From: Staphylococcus shinii
GTDB taxonomy: Bacteria > Bacillota > Bacilli > Staphylococcales > Staphylococcaceae
DNA: 64,000 bases
Direction of reading: 5' to 3'
Assembly: GCF_017583065.1 (NCBI RefSeq)
Contig: NZ_JAGEVL010000003.1
Span: 434,001-498,000, forward strand
The position numbers and the translations under genes were made by a program. Under the pieces are notes generated by a model, which worked only from the letters and a program-made list of their open reading frames with translations, was not told where the DNA came from and searched no databases. Shown here in pieces: positions 56,963 through 64,000 of the stretch (position 1 is the stretch's first letter; each line of letters starts with the position of its first letter).

Positions 56963-58464
56963 AGCTTGCAGTTATAGGCGGCGGTGTTTCAGGTTTAGCT
57001 GCAGCTTCAAGGTTAGCGGCAAATGGACACAAAGTGGATTTATATGAAAAGAATCAACAAATAGGTGGAAGGATGAATCAAATTAAGCAAGATGGGTTTA
57101 CATTTGATATGGGGCCAACTATTGTAATGATGCCTGAAATTTATCGTGACGTTTTTAATTATGCACATAAAAATATGAATGATTACTTGGAGATTAAACA
57201 ATTATCACATATTTATGATGTTTATTTTAGTGAAACAGATCAAATTCGTGTACCTACTGACCTTGCACAATTAAGAGATATGCTTGAAGCTATTGAACCT
57301 AACTCTACACATGGCTTTATGTCATTTTTAACAGATATATACGAAAGATACGAAATCGCACGCAAACATTTTTTAGAACGTACTTTTAGAAAACCTACAG
57401 ATTTTTATAACCCTTTTACTTTATACCAAGGAATGAAATTAAAAACGTTTGATAAAGCAGATAACTTAATTGAAAAATATGTAGATAATGAAAAAATTCA
57501 AAAAATCTTAGCGTTTCAGACTTTATATATAGGCATTGATCCTAAACGAAGTCCTTCATTATATTCAATTATACCAATGATAGAATTAATGTTTGGTGTT
57601 CATTTTATTAAAGGCGGCATGTATAGCTTTGTCAAAGCACTTCAAACATTAAATGAGGAGTTAGGCGTTCAAATTTATACAAATGCAAACGTTGAGGAAA
57701 TTATCATTGATAGTCGATTTAAGCGTGCAGAAGGTTTGAAAGTAAATGGAAATATAAAAAAGTATGACAAAATAATCTGTACTGCTGATTTTCCATACGC
57801 AACCTCGACTCTAATTAAAAATGAACACCACCCCCAAAAATATACGACGCAAAAAATTGATAATATGGACTATTCTTGTTCTGCCTTTTTAATGTATATA
57901 GGGGTTGATAAAGATTTATCTGAAGAAATTTTGTTACATAATGTTATATTTTCAAAAGATTTTGATAATAATATTAATGAGATATTTTCCGGAGAAATAT
58001 CTCGAGATCCTTCAATATATGTATATGCGCCTAGTGTAGAAGATCAGTCGTTAGCGCCAAAAGGTCATACAGGTATTTATATACTCATGCCAGTTTCAGA
58101 ATTGAAAACAGGCGATGCGGATTGGTCTGATGAAGCAACAATCACAAAGGTAAAGGATATTATTTATAACAAGCTTTCTACAATTAAAGCTTTAGAAAAT
58201 TTGAAAACACGGGTTGTTACAGAGATTATTTACACACCTAAAGATTTTGAAGGAGATTATAATGCGAAATTTGGAGCTGCTTTTGGTTTAATGCCTACGT
58301 TAGCACAAAGTAACTACTATAGACCACCTAATGTTAGCAGAGAATACAAAAATTTGTATTTTGCTGGAGCAAGTGTTCACCCAGGAGCAGGAGTGCCAAT
58401 TGTATTGACAAGCGCCAAGATTACGGTTGATGCTATGTTAGAAGACATTAATAAGGGTAAATAA
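56959..58464 (+). CDS. crtN: Dehydrosqualene desaturase CrtN
   Basis: FAD-dependent desaturase (501 aa) that makes yellow 4,4'-diaponeurosporene from dehydrosqualene. FAD motif LAVIGGGVSGLAAASRLAAN, GGRMNQIKQDGFTFDMGPTI, and C-terminal FAGASVHPGAGVPIVLTSA. Coupled to crtM by a 4-nt overlap. Last gene of the operon, ended by a strong terminator 4 nt later. Confidence 0.95.
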   Translation: MKLAVIGGGVSGLAAASRLAANGHKVDLYEKNQQIGGRMNQIKQDGFTFDMGPTIVMMPEIYRDVFNYAHKNMNDYLEIKQLSHIYDVYFSETDQIRVPTDLAQLRDMLEAIEPNSTHGFMSFLTDIYERYEIARKHFLERTFRKPTDFYNPFTLYQGMKLKTFDKADNLIEKYVDNEKIQKILAFQTLYIGIDPKRSPSLYSIIPMIELMFGVHFIKGGMYSFVKALQTLNEELGVQIYTNANVEEIIIDSRFKRAEGLKVNGNIKKYDKIICTADFPYATSTLIKNEHHPQKYTTQKIDNMDYSCSAFLMYIGVDKDLSEEILLHNVIFSKDFDNNINEIFSGEISRDPSIYVYAPSVEDQSLAPKGHTGIYILMPVSELKTGDADWSDEATITKVKDIIYNKLSTIKALENLKTRVVTEIIYTPKDFEGDYNAKFGAAFGLMPTLAQSNYYRPPNVSREYKNLYFAGASVHPGAGVPIVLTSAKITVDAMLEDINKGK

Positions 58465-58467
58465 AAG

Positions 58468-58511
58468 AGCGCTTAAATCACTTGTGAATGGGGTGATTTT
58501 AAGCGCTTTTT
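58468..58511 (+). terminator. Terminator of the carotenoid operon
   Basis: AGCGCTTAAATCAC pairs with GTGATTTTAAGCGCT (one bulge), then TTTTTG. It also stands at the end of the convergent gene at 58515. Confidence 0.88.
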
Positions 58512-58514
58512 GTA

Positions 58515-58940
58515 TTAATCGAACGTGATGGTTTGGGGTGTATCTAAATTATTATCATTCATAACTTTTATTGAATTTGGAATCACTTTAATTACACATA
58601 AGTTCGGATCGTCTTTAGAATCAAAGAAAGTCTTATCTTGTTTTTCCCAAATCCAATCAATAGTTTTCTGATCTTTTAGAATTTCAACATTAGCTTCAAT
58701 TTCTAAAAAACTACGGTTTGTCGTTTCGTCATAACCTATAAGTACGTGTGCTTTTGGGTTATCTTGAAATTCAGTAATTTTTTTAGACTCAATGCTTGTC
58801 TTTGTATAAAGCGTAAGCCCGTCATTATAAAACACCATGTATCTACTGTTAGGTGTATTGTTATGCGCGGTAGATAAGACACCTATTTTTGATGTATTTA
58901 ATATATTTTCAATTTCATTTTGCAATTGTTCATTATTCAT
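58515..58940 (-). CDS. Pyridoxamine 5'-phosphate oxidase-like (GSP26-type) protein
   Basis: Split-barrel flavin-binding-fold protein (141 aa) resembling general stress protein 26: IGVLSTAHNNTPNSRYMVF in the first strands and KITEFQDNPKAHVLIGYDE mid-protein. Members bind FMN or F420; the role is usually unknown and linked with stress. Convergent with crtN and without a partner gene. Confidence 0.8.
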   Translation of the reverse strand: MNNEQLQNEIENILNTSKIGVLSTAHNNTPNSRYMVFYNDGLTLYTKTSIESKKITEFQDNPKAHVLIGYDETTNRSFLEIEANVEILKDQKTIDWIWEKQDKTFFDSKDDPNLCVIKVIPNSIKVMNDNNLDTPQTITFD

Positions 58941-59174
58941 ATTTTAATCACCTCTAATAATTCTATACCCTAAAATCCTCTGTAATATGTAAATTTTTAA
59001 AAGTGACATTATTTTTTACTGAATTATACATAAGTTATAACGGGTATATGATTGATAAAGTAATTATAAGTTAGAGAATAATTATAAAGTTTAATGTTAT
59101 CATTTCATTAGTTTATCTAGAGCATTTATCGATTTTATAAAGTTGTATTTTAGGCCAATATGGGAGGCAATAGA

Positions 59175-60548
59175 ATGTATTTAGGAGTCATACTCAACAG
59201 AGTTTTTAGAATAAAAGATAATCCACTATTTGATTATGTAGCGGAACATCAAGACGAGATAAATAAAGTGTATTTTATCTTACCTATAGAAGATTTAGCT
59301 GATGCAGCAGCAGTAAAGCGTGATTATTACCATAAAGTAGTAAAAGGGTTTGTAAGTGCTTTAGATAAATATAATCTTCACCCTTATATTGTGACGTACG
59401 AAAAGTTAGGCGAATTAGTTGATACATTGGCGTTATCTCATGTATTAGTAGCAAAAGATATTATGAGCTACCACAAAGAAACATATGACTATCCTCATGT
59501 AAAAAAAGCTTTTGAAAAGCATAATATCACAGTGATTGGACAGCGAGTGAATCATTATTTTCAACCCACAAAGACATTTAATAAACAACAACAGCCTTAT
59601 AAAGTATTTACTAGTTTTTATAAAGCAAATCGCCAAGATTTAGTACATACCCCTAAGAAAAGTTATCAATATAAGCAGTTGGCTAAAAATGCGGAAAAGG
59701 GCTCAAATCAAAGTGACTTAAAACTTAAAAATAATAAAGATATAGAAAAGTTAGCCCGTAAAGCGTGGAATGATTTTTTAAATGATTACATAGCTCATTA
59801 TAATAAATTGACTGACGATGTAACGCAGGATTTTGTAAGTGGATTAGGAAAATATTTAGCATATGGGCTACTCGATATTCGTGAAATTATAAATGATTTG
59901 CTTGAAGGTTACGATAGCGATGAAACAAATTACGAAGGCTTTATTAGAGAAATTATGTTCCGTGAATTTTATTATGTATTAATGTCACAATATCCAGAAA
60001 CTGCAACTAAATCCTTTTCTAAAAAGTATCGTGATATGCAATGGTCTTATAATAAATTGCATTTTGAAGCTTGGAAAAATGGACAAACTGGCTATCCAAT
60101 CGTTGATGCTGCAATGAAGAAACTAAACCGTACAGGATATATGCACAATCGCTTAAGAATGGTTGTATCTCAATTTTTAACTAAAAATTTATTCATTGAT
60201 TGGACATGGGGAGAAGCATATTTCAAACAATATTTGCTAGATTATGATAATGCGTCCAATGTACATGGTTGGCAATGGTCCGCATCAACTGGAACAGATG
60301 CAGTGCCTTATTTCAGAATGTTTAATCCTATACGTCAAAGTGAACGTTTCGATGCTCAGGGCTATTTTATTAAGACACAGCTAGAAATTTTCAGTGAGGT
60401 TTCTAGCAAAATTATCCACGATCCAACAAAACATAAGACAAAATTTAAAGAAAACTATCATATTGAAATTGGAAAAGATTATCCAGAAGCTATCGTAGAT
60501 CATAAAAATAGTAGAGACTACGTTATGCATAAATTTAAACAATTTTAA
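59175..60548 (+). CDS. phrB: Deoxyribodipyrimidine photolyase
   Basis: Light-driven DNA repair enzyme (457 aa) reversing UV pyrimidine dimers. N-terminal antenna domain from MYLGVILNRVFRIKDNPL. The C-terminal FAD domain has EIMFREFYYVLM, GQTGYPIVDAAMKKLNRTGY, MHNRLRMVVSQF and WQWSASTGTDAVPYFRMFNP. ATG 59175 follows GGGAGG (which itself lies after an in-frame ATG at 59160). It lies beyond the pigment operon, in keeping with a light-stress neighbourhood. Confidence 0.92.
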   Translation: MYLGVILNRVFRIKDNPLFDYVAEHQDEINKVYFILPIEDLADAAAVKRDYYHKVVKGFVSALDKYNLHPYIVTYEKLGELVDTLALSHVLVAKDIMSYHKETYDYPHVKKAFEKHNITVIGQRVNHYFQPTKTFNKQQQPYKVFTSFYKANRQDLVHTPKKSYQYKQLAKNAEKGSNQSDLKLKNNKDIEKLARKAWNDFLNDYIAHYNKLTDDVTQDFVSGLGKYLAYGLLDIREIINDLLEGYDSDETNYEGFIREIMFREFYYVLMSQYPETATKSFSKKYRDMQWSYNKLHFEAWKNGQTGYPIVDAAMKKLNRTGYMHNRLRMVVSQFLTKNLFIDWTWGEAYFKQYLLDYDNASNVHGWQWSASTGTDAVPYFRMFNPIRQSERFDAQGYFIKTQLEIFSEVSSKIIHDPTKHKTKFKENYHIEIGKDYPEAIVDHKNSRDYVMHKFKQF

Positions 60549-60580
60549 TGGATAAATAGATAGGGGAGGCGATGTTCCAT

Positions 60581-61018
60581 ATGTTAAAAAATTCAACACA
60601 TCATATTTACTTAGAACAAAACGATGATAAAGTAATAATAGAAAAATTTAATGAGAAACAGCAATATATCATATTAGAACAAATTAATGATTTACCGCAA
60701 AGTGGATTTACAGTTTTTAATCATTTATATGTAAACCCTAGTTTTGAAGAAGACTTTGAGCGCTTGTTTTTAAACAGAAATAGACATTTAAAAAGCTCAG
60801 AAGGCTTTGAAAGTTTATTGTTTTTGAAACCTCAAACTAAACATGCGCATTATGTTATTGTAACAGTTTGGACAGACGAAACCGCTTATCAACAGTGGCA
60901 AAACTCTAAAGAATATAAAGCATCGCATCACAAAAGAGGGACTGACAGTGGTTCAGACAAAAACATCGTAAATAGAAAGCTATCATTTAATATTAGTCTA
61001 GATTTAACTGATAGTTAA
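60581..61018 (+). CDS. Antibiotic-biosynthesis-monooxygenase (ABM) domain protein
   Basis: Protein of 145 aa with a ferredoxin-like ABM domain in the C-terminal two thirds: FTVFNHLYVNPSFEEDFERL, then FESLLFLKP and YVIVTVWTDETAYQQW. Related staphylococcal proteins include TRAP (target of RNAIII-activating protein) and heme-degrading IsdG-type enzymes; the heme His/Asn pattern is not clear enough to call a function. ATG 60581 is spaced 11 nt from GGGGAGG, better than ATG 60572 at 2 nt. It lies 32 nt after phrB, so co-transcription is likely. Confidence 0.75.
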   Translation: MLKNSTHHIYLEQNDDKVIIEKFNEKQQYIILEQINDLPQSGFTVFNHLYVNPSFEEDFERLFLNRNRHLKSSEGFESLLFLKPQTKHAHYVIVTVWTDETAYQQWQNSKEYKASHHKRGTDSGSDKNIVNRKLSFNISLDLTDS

Positions 61019-61171
61019 GAGCAGTTAAAAAGGTAGAAAAATTTGAAACATAAAGAAACCGATTTATATTAATACATAATAAATGGCTTATATGACCCAG
61101 CTTTCAAGCACACTACATCTAGTCACTTACGTATAATACTTAATCTGGAGTTTAGGTAACGGTAAATATAA

Positions 61172-61187
61172 AGTTTCCCGTGAAACA
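61172..61187. other. parS-like palindrome
   Basis: AGTTTCCCGTGAAACA matches the ParB-binding parS consensus TGTTTCACGTGAAACA at 14 of 16 positions, including the whole right half. It lies in the 319-nt gap between the genes ending at 61018 and starting at 61338. parS sites in Firmicutes cluster around oriC. The rest of this gap holds no recognised gene. Confidence 0.55.
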
Positions 61188-61337
61188 TACAAATAACAGA
61201 AAGCTATCGATTAACTATTTTTATGAGACTTTTTAACTCAAGCAAATTGTTATTTATTATTAATTTTATGTTGCTATTATAACGAATATGGGTAATTACA
61301 ATAAGATACAAAAATAAATTAATGGAGTGGTTGATAT

Positions 61338-62234
61338 ATGTTATTGAATGAGTGGAAGCAAGAAAAAGAAACAATGCATTTATTATCACAAATATTAGGA
61401 AAATATAAATTAGTAGCAGCTTATCAGCAACCACAATGGGCTCATGTGTCTTTAGATATTACAGTTCAAGGATTCACGACAGGTATGTTGCATGCAGATA
61501 ATAAAGATTTTTATATTACCGTTAATTTACTTGATGATGAAATTGAGTTGAGAATTGATAACAATAAAGAAATTATAGCGTTGAAAGATGGTCTTACAAT
61601 CCAATATTATTATCAAGAGATTCAACGTATATTAGCAGAAAACAAAGTGTTCATAGATATCAATACGACACCACAAGAATTCCCAGATACGACGCCATTT
61701 GAAGAAGACTTGCACCATCATCACTATGATTCTCAAATTAGTAATAATATGTTGCAGCTAATGAAATTTGCCTATCATGCAGAATCAAAATTCATCGCTC
61801 CACTGCGTACTAGAAAATTTACGCCGGGATTATTTTGGGGAACATTTGATATATCATGTGCAATTATCCAAGATATCCATCAACCGTTTGAAAACGATGA
61901 CATGGTGATTGAACGTGCAGCATTTGATGAGGAAATGATTGAATTTGGATTTTGGTTTGGAGATGATAATTTTAAAGGACCAACATTCTTTGTTTTACCA
62001 TATCCATTTGCTAATAGAAAATTTGAATGTCATGATGATTTTCCACAAGATAGCTATTTCAGTGAAACTTTAGGAGAGTTTATTATAGAAGTAACAGAAT
62101 ACAGTGAAGAGAGTAAGGAAGAAATCGAAAAATTCTTCTATGAATCTTATAATATTTTAAAAGATTATTTAGAATGGCAAGGATGTATCCATTTTCACTT
62201 ACCACTTAAAATGGCTAATAATCATTTGACTTAG
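61338..62234 (+). CDS. DUF5996 family protein
   Basis: Protein of 298 aa without signal or membrane segment. Seen: QWAHVSLDITVQGFTTGML near the N-terminus, a His-rich DLHHHHYDSQISNN at the centre and FTPGLFWGTFDIS followed by FWFGDDNFKGPTFFVLPYPF. These match the DUF5996 family, which has no known function. GGAG lies before ATG 61338. Stands alone. Confidence 0.72.
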   Translation: MLLNEWKQEKETMHLLSQILGKYKLVAAYQQPQWAHVSLDITVQGFTTGMLHADNKDFYITVNLLDDEIELRIDNNKEIIALKDGLTIQYYYQEIQRILAENKVFIDINTTPQEFPDTTPFEEDLHHHHYDSQISNNMLQLMKFAYHAESKFIAPLRTRKFTPGLFWGTFDISCAIIQDIHQPFENDDMVIERAAFDEEMIEFGFWFGDDNFKGPTFFVLPYPFANRKFECHDDFPQDSYFSETLGEFIIEVTEYSEESKEEIEKFFYESYNILKDYLEWQGCIHFHLPLKMANNHLT

Positions 62235-62336
62235 TCTACCTAAGTTATTCTAAGTTCTTTAGCGTAAAAGGTTAGAGCCATGTAATATGAAAAGATAGGT
62301 AAGCTTTGTTTATCAAATCCCGGTCTATATAAAATA

Positions 62337-62384
62337 AAAACCATTCCTTTTGTTTGTTAAGTACAAGAGAGAATGGTTTTATCA
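62337..62384 (+). terminator. Probable terminator after the DUF5996 gene
   Basis: AAAACCATTC and GAATGGTTTT form a 10-bp stem with a 24-nt loop, followed by ATCATTTTAT. It is 100 nt past the stop. The stretch 62385-62613 shows nothing else recognisable. Confidence 0.5.
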
Positions 62385-62613
62385 TTTTATTCATCAAGTT
62401 AGCCTTAGGTTTGTGTGCAGGCATAGTGAAGGTTGTCTAGTGTGAGGTGCGACAGAATAGCCTTTTGCTATTGCTATCTGTACATATAATAAAGTTACGA
62501 TATGATGGATATAAATAGATGTGGAACCCTTGAAACCAAAGTTTGTTATTTCATTTCAATTTATAGTTTCACTCCATGTCCGTAGCACATCTTACTTCTT
62601 ATAAGGTAGATTA

Positions 62614-62985
62614 TTAATTTGAAAATAATGTTTTATCTTTAGGTTGATTCTCTAAATAAATTATTTTTCCTTCATTATCTAATCTTGCAATGTCTATACT
62701 CTCTTGCGTGTAAACACCTGTTTCAAATCTATTTCCACAAATAGCCCAATGTGTTTTGAAAGTCCCATCTTCTTGTTCTATCCAACCATTATGCATGTGT
62801 TTTAAATCTTTATTTGTTTGGTACACACCTTTAACAAATTGTTTCCATGCGTCTTTGCCTTTAAAATTTTTTTGATTCAACACAAATTCAATATCATCGT
62901 TAAATAAATCATTTAACTTATCAAAGCTTTCTTCACTATATCTAGCTTCATCGAACAAGATAAAGTATGCATCTAATGTTTTCAT
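62614..62985 (-). CDS. SnoaL/NTF2-like protein
   Basis: Small cone-shaped-fold protein (123 aa): LDAYFILFDEARYSEESFDK at the N-terminus, FKGKDAWKQFVKGVYQTNKD in the middle and GTFKTHWAICGNRF. It fits the NTF2-like/SnoaL superfamily, which covers isomerases, stress proteins and binding domains; no function is assigned. ATG 62985 follows AGAGGG, better than the longer frame from 63030. Confidence 0.75.
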   Translation of the reverse strand: MKTLDAYFILFDEARYSEESFDKLNDLFNDDIEFVLNQKNFKGKDAWKQFVKGVYQTNKDLKHMHNGWIEQEDGTFKTHWAICGNRFETGVYTQESIDIARLDNEGKIIYLENQPKDKTLFSN

Positions 62986-63135
62986 TTTATATACCCTCTT
63001 TATAAGTTGATTTCTACATAAGCATCCCAATTAACAAGTGTCTTATTAAAATCTTATTTTATATATAATTAAAGGTATCGTATAGATATCTGCTTATGAA
63101 CAGTCAATTTTATAGTAACCTTTGATAATAAACAC

Positions 63136-64000
63136 TTAGCCATAAATATAGTTGGCAATGATAAACGTGATAGTTGATAATATCATAGATACAATGATGA
63201 CACCGATTAAAGGCTTAAACGCTCGGTTTTGCAAATCTTTAAATGATACATTTAACCCTAGTGCCACCATTGCCATCAATAAGCAAATTGTTGTTAACGG
63301 CTCAATTATTTGCATTATAAACTGAGGTATAGGTACATAAGTATGAAATATTGCCATTAATACAAATCCAATTAAAAAGTATGGCATTTCGATACGTTGG
63401 TTTGTATTCCTAGCCTGTGATTTCAAGTTCATCACAAATATAAGTATGATACTTAAAGGTATGAGCAAGAATACGCGACCTAGTTTACCTAATAAGCCAA
63501 TTCGTAAAGCTGTCTCACCTGAGAAATCTGCAGCAAGAATGACATGAGCAATTTCATGTAGACTCACGCCAGACCATACGCCAAAAACTTTTGGTGGTAT
63601 TGTGAATAGTGTATAAATTACCGTATAGCCTAGTGAAAAAAGTGTACCAATTAATGCAACGATACCTATACTAATGGCTGTGTCTTTTTCGCGTGCTTTT
63701 AAAATTGGAGATACAGCAGCTATCGCGGCAGCCCCACAGACGCCAGTACCAATACCTAGCAATAATGTGATAATTTTATCTCCTTTAATATAGTGATTTA
63801 GTAATAACATTAATCCAATACTTACAATGATGACACCACCATCAATAAGTAATAATGCACTACCTTCTCCTATAACATCAAAAATATTAAGCTTTAGACC
63901 ATACAATATAATGGCGAATTTTAATAGATGTTTAGATGCGAAAGTAATACCTGGACGATAACTTTCAGGATAACCATTAAAATGTCTAAATAGTATTGCG
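63136..64000 (-). CDS. YeiH/UPF0324-family putative sulfate exporter (5' end outside window)
   Basis: Polytopic membrane protein. The frame is open from 63136 to the right edge, so at least 288 residues are visible and the N-terminus is missing. Motifs of the YeiH family: PGITFASKHLLKFAIILYGL, GTGVCGAAAIAAVSPILKA and GVWSGVSLHEIAHVILAA. Proteins of this family are annotated as putative sulfate exporters without firm proof. No downstream gene is in the same unit within the window. Confidence 0.85.
   Translation of the reverse strand, partial: AILFRHFNGYPESYRPGITFASKHLLKFAIILYGLKLNIFDVIGEGSALLLIDGGVIIVSIGLMLLLNHYIKGDKIITLLLGIGTGVCGAAAIAAVSPILKAREKDTAISIGIVALIGTLFSLGYTVIYTLFTIPPKVFGVWSGVSLHEIAHVILAADFSGETALRIGLLGKLGRVFLLIPLSIILIFVMNLKSQARNTNQRIEMPYFLIGFVLMAIFHTYVPIPQFIMQIIEPLTTICLLMAMVALGLNVSFKDLQNRAFKPLIGVIIVSMILSTITFIIANYIYG

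Noticed and set aside
59054..59059. GGGTAT upstream of photolyase as a SigB promoter
   Set aside because: No GTTT-like -35 sequence occurs at 12-15 nt upstream. Only the -10 half matches.
61170..61190. Noc-binding site instead of parS
   Set aside because: The Noc consensus (TATTTCCCGGGAAATA type) differs at more positions than parS; the right half GTGAAACA is parS-type.
61204..61434. Leftward 76-residue frame overlapping the start of the DUF5996 gene
   Set aside because: Compositionally simple (Leu/Ile/Asn/Tyr-rich), overlaps a well-supported gene and has no good start context.

Overview
The window is low-GC Firmicute DNA and can be assigned to Staphylococcus from gene content: a complete staphylopine locus (cntKLMABCDFE), a complete staphyloxanthin-type carotenoid operon (crtOPQMN), a CstR-controlled persulfide detoxification locus, and typical Staphylococcus transport and stress genes. 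Extra catabolic genes (galactonate, beta-glucoside) and the unusual surroundings of crt suggest a pigmented coagulase-negative species, perhaps of the saprophyticus/xylosus group. The species is an inference and was not tested. No rRNA, tRNA, CRISPR array, phage or intact insertion sequence was seen.

1-8.5 kb: two divergent sugar-acid or sugar units. Leftward lie a PRD-type regulator and a fructose-family PTS (EIIA-like, EIIB, EIIA, EIIC, the last running off the left edge). Rightward is a tight operon for D-galactonate use: IclR regulator, PfkB-type KDG kinase, KDPG/KDPGal aldolase, galactonate dehydratase dgoD and a GntP permease. The gap between them holds a cre-like site, a perfect inverted repeat, and a promoter with a repeated element at its start point.

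8.5-21 kb: a patchwork of small redox enzymes and regulators with several decayed genes: two ISL3-type transposase relics, truncated deoR and tagatose/fructose-bisphosphate aldolase genes, and a GH1 glucosidase relic. The cst locus (cstB, cstA, cstR, tauE) lies here with paired operators but without sqr.

21-36 kb: a LicT/RAT-controlled bgl operon, a secreted metallophosphoesterase, a lipoprotein, an SSS transporter, an arginase-family protein lacking one canonical metal-ligand His, a second HxlR regulator, an old-yellow-enzyme gene divergent from a LysR gene, an amidohydrolase, a sirtuin, and further gene relics.

36.7-46.3 kb: the staphylopine operon behind a strong promoter with a Fur-like box at -35 and a near-ideal Zur box at the start point. 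CntK, L and M make staphylopine, CntE exports it and CntABCDF re-imports the metal complex.

46.3-64 kb: envelope proteins, then a carotenoid and light/redox-stress block: two TspO-type membrane proteins, a YbjT-like SDR, crtOPQMN, a PNPOx-like protein and a photolyase. The SDR gene is preceded by a SigB-like promoter and by a strong terminator hairpin that ends 16 nt before the start codon, which looks like an attenuator. A parS-like palindrome lies at 61.2 kb, which would fit an origin-proximal location. The right edge cuts a YeiH-family permease.
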